Source: Candolleomyces eurysporus (Eukaryota; Basidiomycota; Agaricomycetes; Agaricales; Psathyrellaceae). From it: DNA of 64,000 nt. The DNA lies in NCBI GenBank assembly GCA_027579435.1, contig JANBPK010001038.1, positions 1-64,000 on the forward strand, read 5' to 3'. Numbering within the stretch: the first letter of the stretch is position 1; each line of letters opens with the position of its first letter. This document shows, piece after piece, positions 1-11,648 of this stretch. The notes under the pieces were generated by a model. It did no database searches. It had not been told where the DNA came from and saw nothing but the letters and a program-made list of their open reading frames with translations. The translations under genes and the position numbers were made by a program.

Positions 1-189
1 TGTTGACGTAGGGAGGCCAACCAGGCGTGCAGATTCATTCACCTGGCCTGTTGCTTGCACTGCCCCAATAAATCTGTTTTTTGTTGGTGTGTCATGCTGG
101 ACTCTAGAAGTCTTAGTGAGGACCATCTCAAGCAGTACAAGCAGATAGTAGTAGAGTAATTGTAAAGACATTCAGACGACCGTTCAACA
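1..189. repeat. possible solo LTR (Copia-like)
   Basis: The window opens with TGTTGA, and its exact inverted complement TCAACA ends at 189. LTRs commonly begin TG and end CA with short inverted termini, and a 189-bp solo LTR of the Copia type would look like this. The target-site duplication cannot be tested because the left flank lies outside the window. A chance match is possible. Confidence 0.3.
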
Positions 190-1488
190 TCAACTGATAG
201 ATCACGTGGTGTCCGGTTACTTTCCGGAACCAACTGTAGAACTCATAAATACAGAAGAATGTAGCTGCTTTTTTATCCAAATCCTACTTTCTGAGATCTT
301 TGCATAGCCTAGCGCTGCAAAGACTTGAATTTCAGTCAAAGCGATACGCTGACTAGAATTTATCAGGTAGTATATGTTTAAGAAATCCCAGCTATCCCTA
401 TCTCTTTGATCGAATGCTTGAACACCAGCAACTCTTCAATTCTGTGTATTCACCAGAATACACCAAAGTTACGATTAGTACTCACTAACCATAACAGTTG
501 ATCATGGTCAGGGCCATCATATTTTTGATTGTGAGACCGCCTCCAAGATACGGTAGCCATTTATTTTTATTATAGGTGAGTAATTTCTATAATTTTTTTT
601 ATAGAAATTTGTTTACAGGTGTTGCATGGCTGTCATCAGTCCGTATTGTGAAAAGTTAGGTTAACTCCACTAATGGACGCAATCCCTGTTGTTAAATTTT
701 ACTTAACAATTTGTGAGTTTTAAATAAATTCATTTGGGACTAAGACAAGTCGTTATGGCCCTAATGAACTGGGCTAGCACAACGGTTGAGGCTTGCATAT
801 GATGCTCAACTGTTGAATTAATAACGGCAGCTGGTTAGTAACTACAAGTAAACCGTGCATGAGTTGTCACCAGAAGAGCCTAGCTCTGAGTCGTGCCAGA
901 CAACAACTTCAAAGCAATGGTATTAGCTGTGTAAGTCCTCAGAGTGGCTTATTACCTACGGTTCTTGTTCAACATTCAACAAGACGCTGCACTCTCAACC
1001 TGAAGCTGTATCAGGCTGTATCTTATTGTTTGAGCCGTTGCTCTTTCGCATGTTATGGTGCTTTATCTCAGTTTGATTGAGGAGACGAAGGTGGCCCTGA
1101 TTGTTATGACAGTGAACCAGTGGTTGCCACAAGTTGGCAAAGAACACTCAACGTTGAATTCAGCAGTTTCGGATCTGATTGCCACCCTCACCAGTATCAA
1201 ACTCAGAGTTGCCTCGGAGGGTACTCGAGCAAAGCAACACAAGTGCGGACTCGGAGAAAGTGAATGAAATGGGTCAAGCATTTGAGTCCTTTGGAAGCTC
1301 CGCACATGGTATCTATGTGAAATATGGCATAGTAAACAAGCAATCCAACTTCATTGTAGGTATCAATCTCCTAGACAAAGCAGCATCCAAATTTCAAATC
1401 ACTTGCCATGCCATTCACAGGTCATTCCATGAGTCTGTTAACAAGAGGTGAGGTTGGATGGGATCCAGGGGAATTGTTTATTCAGGAG
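190..1488. other. gene-free AT-rich stretch
   Basis: No reading frame here resembles a known protein. The only structure I see is an 11-bp perfect inverted repeat (582-592 paired with 599-609) around a T-rich loop. The short frames between 859 and 1451 overlap one another and show no domain. Confidence 0.5.
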
Positions 1489-1491
1489 AAA

Positions 1492-2206
1492 TCAAACCTT
1501 TGTGAGATAAAACTCCTCTTGCATCTGAGACCTTAGATCATCGCAAAGATGGCTGAGGTGTTTGTCTTTCATCTCGGGCACGCAACCACCAAGAATAGTG
1601 ACGTTTGAAAGGTCCAAACAGGCAACACCTCCAAGGATGAGAACTTTCTCCAAACAAATCTGGGGCCAATTGAGAGAGGTGACTATATCAGTGATAGGGC
1701 ACAGTACACTGAGCAATAAACAGTACCTTCATACCAATAGATGAATGTCCAAGTTCGAAGGGAAGGGGCTGATGTTCAACCACGACTATTTCAGTTACAC
1801 CATCAGTCAGGTAAAGTCTTAGCGCCTTCTTTGGATAGCTCGGGAGACCAGTCTCCCAGTTTGAAATGTTGCTAATAGAAGGCATTCGGCAAGACTGGGC
1901 TGCAGCCGAGAAGTTAGAAAGCATAAGTGACTCGCGCTCAAGACAAATCCTCTCAAGTGTGAATGGGCAAACGCTAAACTTGACCAGATGAGCAAGTTCA
2001 AGCACTATTGGACCATCTAAAACAAAATTCTTAGTGTCGGACCTGACTTCGCAAGGAAGTCCTGTGCCGGCTTGCATAATCTTTGACCAACATGAATGAA
2101 GGATGGAAAATTCAAGCTCCTTGAGGAACCTTGGGAGTGATGTCTTTGTGTATGGGTCAAGGAATGTCCTTTCTTTGATTCCTTTGCAGGTATCGACGAC
2201 CCATCG
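1492..2206 (-). pseudogene. RMI1-like OB-fold gene fragment (N-terminus missing)
   Basis: The frame resembles the N-terminal OB-fold region of RecQ-mediated genome instability protein 1 (RMI1), the subunit that binds topoisomerase III and a RecQ helicase at recombination intermediates. Exon 1 (2206-1727) has a WVVD...I.E helix segment, then LYLTDGVTEI and a VEHQPLPFEL motif. A 67-nt GT-AG intron (1726-1660) is removed in phase 0. Exon 2 (1659-1492) gives KVLILGG and NVTILGG, the paired beta-strand signature of this fold, and then stops. The start is lost: the frame is closed just upstream of 2206 by a TAG, and a MITE-like repeat begins 8 bp further on. It may be a gene piece truncated by transposon activity or captured by an element. 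The match rests on motif memory, not on an alignment. Confidence 0.5.
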
Positions 2207-2213
2207 CTACACA

Positions 2214-2485
2214 CACTGCGGTTTTTTAAGTGTTTGCTCAATAAGCACATCTTAAGCAAATCACATGCAAGAAGTGCATTTATTTACAGATTGTGTTCAA
2301 TGTGCCTACATTGGACACATATTGAGCAAANTTTTAGTGGTGGCAGAAGGAGGCCAGACACATGCAATGCAAATTTGAATTTGCCTAGCTTGAACATTTG
2401 TATTGCAGATTGTATACAAAGTCAACCCTTGCATTTGGTTTGCTTAAAATGTGCTCTTTGAACAAACACATCAAAAACCACAGTG
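2214..2485. repeat. MITE-like inverted-terminal-repeat element, copy 1
   Basis: About 272 bp with imperfect terminal inverted repeats of roughly 45 bp. The left end starts CACTGCGG and the right end finishes CCACAGTG, and the inner parts of both arms contain the GTGTTTG and TTAAGCAAA blocks. It is about 90% identical to 11391-11648. The CACTG termini recall CACTA/EnSpm-type ends, but no clear 3-bp target duplication is visible (ACA on the left, TAG on the right). It contains no coding capacity. It separates the P-like transposase remnant from the RMI1-like fragment. Confidence 0.75.
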
Positions 2486-5400
2486 TAGTTTTGGTACGCC
2501 CTTCAACTCTGACACCGATAACCGCTGAACAAGACCAGCCGTTGTAGTGACAAGAACTGGGCTCTGAAAGAGATAGAAGCTCTTGTGCTCTTCAGTACTT
2601 GTAGATATCTCAGGGTTGACAGTCTTGACACATTTTCCCAAGACCTCAAAAGATCGTTCCGAAGTCTCGTATGTGTGCCAGTCATGAAGTTGGTCCGGGT
2701 CATCGTCTGTGGTGGCAGAGCAGAGGCCTAGGAGCTGAAATGAAATAGAGACCGCGCTCTCAGAGAGAAGGCTGTGTCCAATGCGGTCAATGGCTTTGCT
2801 GTCATAGCGGATTCCATTGACTTCTCCAAGAGCAAGCCAGAGTCGTTGATCACAGCAAACAAGTGTTGCGATAGGGTTGTGAATTAGGAGGAGCCGCGAT
2901 TCCACATCATAGGTTCCAAGGCTGTGTTGATTTGACGGATGATATCATTCGACCTCCTGAACTCGTTTGAGATGGTCGGTGGAACTAGCGTTCTGTCGGT
3001 AATGGCTATACATAGACAGAGCCTTTGCCTTCAGGATTGCCTTCCCATCAATTGTAATTGTTCGTTCAATTGTTGTCGTGCCGCCTAAGCTTGCCCCTTG
3101 TGTNCCCCGTTGCCAAACTCGTGTCCAGATTCTTGATGTCATCTTCGATGTCAACACGAGTTTCCTGCTCTTCTCTATTCAGCTCTGAACGTGCAAAATG
3201 ATCTGACAAGTGTCCCTGTGTGCTGAGTGCAAGGGACTCAGCACTCTCGTCAATGTCATCCTGTGCGAGTGGGGCGGAGACAAGGAGCTCGCCTTGGGGT
3301 GCGAGGACATCAACTCCAGCTATGCATTCCACCTCCACCAGAATGGCTGCCACCTGAGAATAATCAGACTCCACCAGGAGTCGGCCCTTTCTCCAACACG
3401 TCTGTAGTGACACATTCTTGACTGATAGGTCTCCTTTCAGATGTTTTGGGTTTAGGTGATCAGATGAACGTGGAATTTCAGTTGAGTCGAGTGAGAGAGC
3501 GGGAAGAGTGAGGCGGCGAGGGCCCTTGTCCCATTCGGGATTGTCAGCCAGGATATCTGCAATATCTATGAGACCTGCAACTCGATCAGATGCCTGCAAA
3601 AGGTTGAGGTTGCTGTCATTTCCAATCATTGTGCGGAGTAGCCCAAATTGAATTTCCAGTTGATCCGTCCCAAGCAAAATGATGAAGAAAGAACCATCCA
3701 GAGTGTCGACCTTTGCTTTGGCAACACAAAAAAAGACGTTCTTGATCATAATCATGATGTCAACGTAAAGCAAGGTTGGAATGAACTCTTTCCCTGCAGC
3801 TCTGTAGAGCACGAATGCTAGATGCGCAGCCGCACTGAGGTGTTCCAATTGCTCTGACAGGGATAGGTTGACACAGAGATATGGATACACCAAATGGAAG
3901 AGGAGCTTGCCAAGAACTCAAAGCGACTCCCTGCCACGCTCGAAGCCTGGGTTGCCAAGTCTGGTGTCAACCAGTGTTGTGTCTGGCAAGCCTGGGAGTG
4001 ACCGGATGTCCCGAAGCAAGTCGAAGGCAAGCTTCACATCTTGCAAGTCATTGGGATTGAATACGGCATTGATGTGGTCAAGCAATGTATTAACCGATAG
4101 CAGATGAGACTTGATTATAGCAGGAGTGATTCGAAAGCCATTGATCTGAATTCCACGTGGACGCAAAAGGAGATTGCGAGCCCGTTTGAAGATATGCTTC
4201 CAATCCTTGTCGCAAGTCAAGTCATCATCGCCAACATGCAGATTTAGTAGCAGAAGCGGTGATAGGAGTGGATGGATTTTGGAATTGGGAGACAGGTGAC
4301 GCTTGAAGGTCAGCTCGATCAGGGCAGCTCCTCGTCAAGATTCGCCATCAGAAGCAAGACAGGTAACTCAAAGGTTGGTTTTGTGTTTGACACGGTTTAC
4401 CCCCTCCAGTATTGTCTTGAGCACTATGGCATGCTCCTGGCTGGTCTCCCTTTTGCAGTCTCCAGATATAAGCACTGGGCAAGCAGAATAGATTCGATTT
4501 TCCCTGCATAAAATCCCAATGGCACCAATTGTCGCCTAAATTAAAAAGCGGAATCAAAACTTGTGCGNAAATGTAAATTTGGTTCCATTTGGCACTCACC
4601 TCTGATGCATAATGAATCTCTCCCTTGTCCAGCGCTCAAAACAACTCCTCCATGTCATCTGAATTCACAAACTCGAGCGACACTCTTGGGCCATGTTTTT
4701 GACACAGACCCAGGAACTCGTTGTGGGCGAGTACCATCGGACCCGTTTCTCGCAGGAAATCTCATCGAACATCAGCACTGTATGCTGGATGTCTGCACGA
4801 TTTTCCATCAGGGCTAGAACACCGTCAAGCACAGCAAGCGTGTTTCTCTCCACAACCTCAGGGGTGGGTGCTCCTGCTGATGGCGTAATCCGAATCTTGG
4901 CTGATGAACTTCATAGGGTGCTGATGCTTGGGAGTCCAAGTGCATGGTGAACGATGTGGCCAACTCTGTCGCCACCCAGCCTCCACAGCAACTTGGCCAG
5001 GTTCCTATCCTGTTTGCTGAAACTCTTTACTTTGTATACCCCCCTCCCTGCTGCAACCACCTGCTCTAGAACTGCCACCACTCCCCTTTTCCTTGCGAGT
5101 GCTGCATGGATGACTAGATCAACGCAAGCAATGTTTCCACTTGCGATAGCAGCAATCAACCGTTTATGGTCCATTAAAGAACTGGCATTGCGCATAATCT
5201 GCCACGTGTAGTTCAGTGAACGGAGCCGTAAATAGTTGATTTGCACATTCTTTGCTTTCAACGCTTTGACAAGCCCGCCGATGCCAAAGTAAGCATATCC
5301 CGCCCTGCTAGGAGTTCCGTACTTCATCCTGTCCTCTATTCCATACAACACAGGGTTGTGAGGAAGCATCCGGCAAGGGGAGCAGATGTCTTCTCCCTGC

Positions 5401-6401
5401 GCAACCTGCTGCTCACAGGTATGAGCGAACAAGGTCATCTTGTTATGCTGTAGACGTATATCCCAAGGGAGATTGAGAGCGTCGTGAAGGCCGAATGGGT
5501 ATGAAGTGTATGGTGTCTGTCCATTTGGTATGGCTATAGCATATCCCATGCATCGATTTGTTACTGAAGGCTTTAAAGCAGGCCAAAAGCCAATTATTTC
5601 AAGCTCGTTTCCACTGGTTGAGCGTTTCCCAGTGTCCCGGGCTGCCTTGCTCAGTGTTCCAGGCTTGACTTGGGCACTTTCACATCTAAATTCTTTGCTG
5701 TAAGTAATATGAAATGGTATGATTTGCATACAGCTCACAACTCACATCTTCTCCATTTCTTCCATCAGCCGTTCTAGCTTTCCCTCAAACAGTGCCGCCT
5801 CAACGCCACGCTGCCTGACAAAGTACTCCACAAAGGCAAGTAGACCATCCACTCCATTCCTTCCTCTTTGGACAACAGCTGATATGTCTCCCTCCGTCCC
5901 CCAACCAAGTGCTTCCTTCAAGACCTGGTTGATCACCTTCTCCCATAGATCCTCGCTGTTTGTACTAGGATCATCAAAGTATTGGGGATCTTGGCCAAAG
6001 ATGGCCAGCGAGTCATTCTCTGTCACCGCTGGCACAGAATCAGGCAGGCGCAGGACAAGGCTCCTCAACCTGGTCAACAATGGAAGATCCAATGCTGCCA
6101 GTGCTTGAGGCAGAACCACTGGATGAGCGCTTTCTTCAATCCTATCTTGTCCTTTGAGCCTTGGAAAAGGAGGATGGGCGATCATCAGGGCAGGTGCTGT
6201 GAGGGATGGCACTACTGCTGGCTTCTTCTTCATGAAGCTTAGGATCGACACATTTGGCTTGACTTTGATTTTTGGTGCCCTCTCCCGCCTTTCCATCTGT
6301 CGTTTTGCAGCTTGGCACTTTGGTGAGTCCCGATGATTGTTGTAATTCACCATTCCACCATGGCCCAGTCTTATTGTTGTTTTGCACACAGGGCACACCA
6401 C
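2486..6401 (-). pseudogene. P-element-like transposase, decayed
   Basis: A multi-exon transposase reads leftwards through successive frames: 6401-5742, 5738-4911, 4853-4665, 4220-3918, 3893-3066 and 2905-2486. The N-terminus has a C2HC zinc finger (CPVC, then H and C about 16 and 22 residues on). Next come the three blocks expected of a P-superfamily RNase-H-like transposase: VLMFDEISCEKRVRW (first acidic site), TCDKDWKHIFKRARN (the D..H..K..RN box) and GTDQLEIQFGLLRTMIG (like the C-terminal QDxLExFF..IR box). A plausible 47-nt intron joins the first two frames (donor GTGAGT near 5742, acceptor CAG near 5695). Near 3900 the frame shifts. The C-terminal coding sequence stops at the MITE boundary. 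The family looks like one common in agaricomycete genomes. The P-type assignment is inferred from motif order. Confidence 0.6.
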
Positions 6402-9400
6402 GGTTTGTTCATCAGTGTTGAATTGTAGGTCATGTAGGTCGAGATTAGTTCTCCTCAGACAGCTGCCTCAAGATTCTGGAGATTATTACCTCTTCTTTGT
6501 CTGCCATGATAAGAATGGTCAAATTGTAGTTAGCTTCGGGCTGCAGCAATCGTGCCCAATCTTGGCCAAATCATGCTCATGTTACGACTTTGCTCATTTT
6601 CATGTGATTTTTGCCAAATAAAAGCTTGATATACCATGNAAAAAACAAAATCTGCCCGAAACCTCTCCCTAGACCTGCCAAAAAAGGCAGGTNAAAAAAA
6701 TTCTGAACTCAAAGAGNGGGACCCCCNCCCTCCTCCCTCCCCTATGATCTGATCCGGGATTTCCGGTCCGGAGCCCCCTTGCCCGCCCAAATNCCCGCCT
6801 TCTCGCTCGTGTGAGTAAGCAGCAACATTTGGCACACACTCTGACCGGAACGAGGACCGTAGATATCTGGGCGCTTGTTCAAAAACCCTATGGCCTCAGA
6901 CATCTCTACGAGTCGCAAGCTCAACAAGAACTTCTGAGTCGGTAGGTGACTGAAAGTGTTCCACTGGCAAAGGTGAGCACTGGTCTTTTTCACTCTTGCT
7001 TCCTCTTTCTCTTGGTTCAATGAGTAGCTGGTGCCTTTTTTTGGTGTTAGATATAGCGAGGGAGGGCCATTTCAACCACCCATCTTAACACTTTTTTCTC
7101 AAAGACATCAGGTCGGACGCTTCAGAATTGGCAAGTCAGCATTCCGCTCGGTTGGATGCAGTGTGACCACCCATTGGTATATTGAGAAACATTTGCCTAA
7201 TGCCAATACCCACTCACGTTCTCCCAATAACAGGAGCAGTTCGTATCATATCCTGACTTGGCATCCACCTTTCTGCGTCTGCATACATCGTCAGCAATTA
7301 CATGAGCTCTCACCTTCTCCTACCCTCAGTTCAGCACCCACAAGCAACCGTTTCATCGCCCGTTTTCCTGGACCATTGGCGGGCTTATGAAGTCGATTAT
7401 TTTCTTGTCTCAGTGGCAATGCTTTCAGCTGCACCAGCATCACAACGCACAACTCCAACTCTTCGTTCCCAGGCCTATCTCTCCTTGGTGTCACTGTTCT
7501 AGGGTTCAACAGCGACCTTGGCACCTTGCACCATCCACCTTTCCTAACTCGAACTTTTGGATGGGTGTATGTCGCGTCCCAGAATGCTTCCCTTCTCAAC
7601 GCCCGGCTCGCTGCCAATCCACTCCTACCGTTGTATCGAATAAACCGTCCAGCCATTCCAGGACTTCTCTGGGATTCTCCTATCACCCTTAACATGACCT
7701 CGGCAGCGGCAAAAGCCAAGATAACTGTGAGCTTGTTGAAGGCGAGGATTGTTTATTCCCCAGGGCCAGCTATGCCTCAGCGTCTTCATAGTGGGGGCCT
7801 AGCGCCTTGTTGATGGCTGGGGTAACACAGGGATGGGATCACAAAGGGGCATGTATGCTAGCAGCGTCAAATTGAATAATTGGCTCATATCGTTGAAAGT
7901 TTGTACGATCGGTGGCAGGGAGAATTAGCAGCTGATGCTGAGAGGGAGGCGAGAAGGAGGGAAGGAGGTGAAGCAGTGCAACGGCTTAGCGATGCCCATC
8001 AGCGTCGTCGACCCCTTGAGATTTAGATGGTTCAGCCTTCCACCAGGTCGTCCTCGTGTTCCCATTCTACCCGAGTGAATGATGACCGAGTGGACAAGGC
8101 TCTGGCTCTATTCATGTAAATTAACCAAGACGTGTCGAATTCACAATCATTGACAGTCTTCGCGATTTTGTTTTCGGTTTGAGAATGCGACGAGGGTATC
8201 TGCCAGTATTTACGCAGAACTCAGGATTTTGAAAGGGTGTTGGATGGCGGCTGTGGATCATGGTGGACGTGGAGCAACTCGGGTGAAAGGGCTGGCCCAG
8301 TCTGTTGCCTCAGGCATAATGACAGAGATTCCAGCGTCTTTATTGCTAGTTGCTGAAGGGTTTGACCCCGATCCTTCCTTTCACCCTTTCCTCTGCCTAT
8401 CTAACCTTCCGAAGATATCGGATTGGCAGCGGACTTGGGGAGCAGCGACCATTAACGGGTCACTAGCAAATCCTGGTCCCCATCCTCTCGTTCCTCTCGA
8501 CACTACTAGCGGGGCGAGAAGACGGTTTTGAGCTTCACTCATGGTGAAACAGGGAGACAACAAAGCTAGGCAGGTTGTAGGCAAAGCCTACCAATTCACC
8601 TTTCCCTACTAGACTTGCAACCAGTTCCACTCTATTGGGTCGTCGATCCAAAGGATAATATTGCAGTTTCATCCTTTGGATTGATTCTTGGATTTTTGTC
8701 GTTGGAGGGACCAGCGAAAGGCATGGCCGAGATATTGAGAGGGAAAAGGCTGAGGAAGACACAGGACAGGAGCATGAATAATGCGCTTGGGAACTGCCTA
8801 CCATACTTACATTCAAGTTTAGTCTCGGCATTCGTCGACCTGCAGTGTCCATCCTCCCACTTCAGGAGGGGTTGGTGAACCATGCCATGCCCAACCTTGC
8901 ACTTATTATAGTATAGTTCATCTGAGCAAATATTGGCTGGTGTTCGTTAAATTGTGCTACCTATGCAACACTCCCGTTGCCCATTGCGCCTGCTAGCACA
9001 GCGCCCTGGTGTGGTCAAATCAACTAAAGAGGCACAATCATTAAAACATTACTGTACAGAATCTGCTGGCACTTGTACATGGAGTCAGGGACATCTTTTG
9101 CTTTCAAATTACCCTTATTTCTATACTCCTATTGTACCATTCGCCAGTCTCAATGGCACAAACAGCAAAAGCACAGGGGATATCTGGCTCTGGAAGGTTC
9201 AATTTTACCTGTGCACGAGCGATTATGAATTTAAACAACTGATAGAGATTTTGAGATGGCAAGAACGACATTAGGAGAGCGAACAATCTTACTTGGCATC
9301 CCTCTTGGACTGACCAGTTGCCGAGCCACTGTGGAAGTAAGGTCAAAAAGCGCGCTTGCAAAGGATATGTAGCAAACACATACCCTATTGCTAGTGTGAT

Positions 9401-9832
9401 CGAAATTGGGATTTAGTGTGCTCGCTGCGAGACTGCTGGAACACTGCATAGAGCATCTCTGAGTTAGATAGAATCCTCGAAGGCGTACAATGGCATCAAC
9501 AGCCATCTGTCTGGGGCAGGATCACATTCCAGAGCCAGGGCCAGCGAGTCGATACATTTCATGAGGACGTCATGACTGAGCGTCTTCATCGGTCCGTTTT
9601 TGGGCCCTTCCAGACAGCCTGGTCAAGGCTTCCCGAGTACAAAAATATGGTACGATTGGGGCACAATTCTATGAATACAGGATTACACAGGATATTGTCC
9701 AGAATTAATTTTACTCATTTGCTCCTGTATTGCGAGATGGCCATTTTATAGCTATTTTTATCCTTCCCTGCATCCCTCAGATAAAGCCCAAAAAACAAAT
9801 TCCTTCAAGCGATACGCAGTCCTTCGGTGAAG
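6402..9832. other. about 3.4 kb without recognisable genes
   Basis: Five of the window's 20 N characters fall between 6639 and 6793, each next to a homopolymer, so reading frames there are unreliable. Minus-strand frame 7719-7291 (142 codons) and plus-strand frame 8229-8531 are open but show no motif, no intron logic and no composition bias that I can interpret. The stretch is probably eroded transposon sequence. Confidence 0.4.
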
Positions 9833-9983
9833 AAATAGGCAACTGCCCTTTGGGCACCGTTACGCCTTCCTAATTTGGATACCCTGACAGATGTCGGGGT
9901 GGAAAATTTCCTTTTCTGAAGCAAAATTAGGCCCAAAGGGCGTTACACTCAAGAAAATAGGCAACCAGAATTGCCACCGTTAT
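9833..9983. repeat. paired direct and inverted short repeats
   Basis: AAATAGGCAAC followed by CACCGTTA occurs at 9833-9861 and again at 9956-9982. Between them GCCCTTTGGGC (9845-9855) is repeated in inverted orientation as GCCCAAAGGGC (9931-9941), each followed or preceded by a CTAATTT block. This is the look of a transposon end or small foldback element. No function is assigned. Confidence 0.4.
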
Positions 9984-11390
9984 GTTACAGACAGTCAGTT
10001 ACAGTAAACATGGCAGAGTTTAGATTTGGACAAACAGCATCCACTGCCACTGCCACTTGATTGTCAACTCCTGTCAAGGGACTGTAAATAAAGTTACTTG
10101 AGTTAATAACTTTATCTAACTTTCCGCCTGCAAGTTAGGGTCTCTAACGTGGCTACAATTGGTTGTTTTCCATGCAACTGGCCAAGTCAACGTGTCGCCG
10201 GTGTTGGTGAGATATATCCATAATGCCACCTCATCAAATATTGTGCTGGAGCCAGTAGATGTGGGCCAGGTAACATGGTGAAAATGGGAGAAAAATGCAG
10301 GGTTTGTTGAGGCTTCACTGGTGGGACCAAGCCTCCAGGTGGAACAGGACAAGGACAAGGATGAGGAGTTCCAGGTGGGATGTGATAAGGAAGCAACGGA
10401 ACTCACGGGGAAGGGCAGGCAATGGTCACAAGCCAGGAACAATCTCTGCGAGACCCAGATCTGTTGTCGTTGTCAGAAAGCTGAACGACTGAGCACTGGG
10501 AAGTATTGTGAAAATAGGGGAAGTTTCTGGGGTAACCTCAATGATGGTGGACCTGACAACTCACCTAAGTGCTCCAACTGTACCCTCCAAAGGTAGGACA
10601 CGGGTATCCACAACACCTGGAATTGACCCAGCATAACCCTGCTTGTACCTAGTGGGGGGCCGTACCAATCATCCTTTGTTTGCATTCCTCTCTAGATCCA
10701 ACAATGAACATTCAACCTCATCTCCTAAAGCTCTGTGATAGGCAAATATAAAAATAAGGTTATTGTCTCTGGCTGTCCCTTCCCATATGAAAGCAAGCCA
10801 CAATGGCTGTGCTTCAGCGTGCAAGCTGGGACTCACCTAGGACCTACCCAACATGCCCATTTGGCAAAAAGAAAATATACAGCTCAAGTTTATTTGTGCT
10901 AATTTGTATGTAGCTTGATCTTAGCTTAAGTTAACATGCTCTAACTTGGTCTAACTTGAATGTTAACATGAGGTAAACATGTTGGGGAAAGATTTACTTA
11001 AGCTGAAAAGGTTAGAAAAAGTTAAATTAGTAAGGGAACAAGTTACGTGCACAAGTAACTTTGTTAACCACCAAAGGTGGGCAAGTACATACTATGCTGC
11101 CCAAAACTGTTGCCACCTTCAAATGTTTGGGTTCAATGAGGCTGTCCATGGCCTTGAACCACTCACCACACAGGAATTCCTTGATTTCTTGGAGTCGGCA
11201 GGGCCCATTCCCAAGGTTACCATATTCTTGAAGAAGGGATTTACATTCGGGTTTGAGGACTTTGTTACGCCCGCCAACAAGTTGGCTGCATGCATCAAGA
11301 GAAAGTGTGAGTGGATCACATGTTTAGCGAAACTTGTCCCTTGCATTGAGCATTGCATTGCTTCCAGATTTTCCAACCCGATTGCTCCTT
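9984..11390. other. gene-free stretch, possible non-autonomous element
   Basis: Only unrecognised short frames are present. AAAGTTACTTG occurs at about 10093 and in inverted orientation at about 11055-11065, which could be the ends of a roughly 970-bp non-autonomous element. The 11055 copy is also part of a local hairpin (AAGTTAC...GTAACTT), so the pairing may be fortuitous. The frame at 10979-11392 resembles nothing I know. Confidence 0.3.
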
Positions 11391-11648
11391 GATGTGTTTG
11401 TTCAATGAACACATTTTAAGCAAATCAGGTGCAAGGAATGCATTTGTTTACAGTTTGTGTTTAATGTGCCTACATTGGACACATATTGAGCAAAGTTTAG
11501 TGGTGGCAGAAGGAGGCCAGACACATGCAATGCAAATTTGAATTTGCCTAGCTTAAACATTTGTATTGCAGATTGTAGACAAAGTCAACCCTTGCATTTG
11601 GTTTGCTTAAAATTTGCTCTTTAAACAAACACATCAAAAACCACAGTG
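11391..11648. repeat. MITE-like element, copy 2 (left end truncated)
   Basis: Closely similar to 2214-2485 over its whole interior and right end, including the right terminal CCACAGTG. The left arm keeps the GTGTTTGTTC and TTAAGCAAA blocks but lacks the outermost ~16 bp (CACTGCGGTTTTT) seen in copy 1. Helicase coding sequence begins immediately to its right, and an unrelated sequence lies to its left. Confidence 0.75.

Noticed and set aside
859..1451. Overlapping plus-strand frames of 70-90 codons
   Set aside because: Mutually overlapping, no motif, ordinary length for chance frames.
7291..7719. 142-codon minus-strand frame
   Set aside because: No recognisable domain, no homologue known to me, and overlapping open frames on the other strand; treated as chance.
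10979..11392. 137-codon plus-strand frame ending at MITE copy 2
   Set aside because: Could be the missing helicase upstream part, but none of the expected Helitron motifs are present in any frame.
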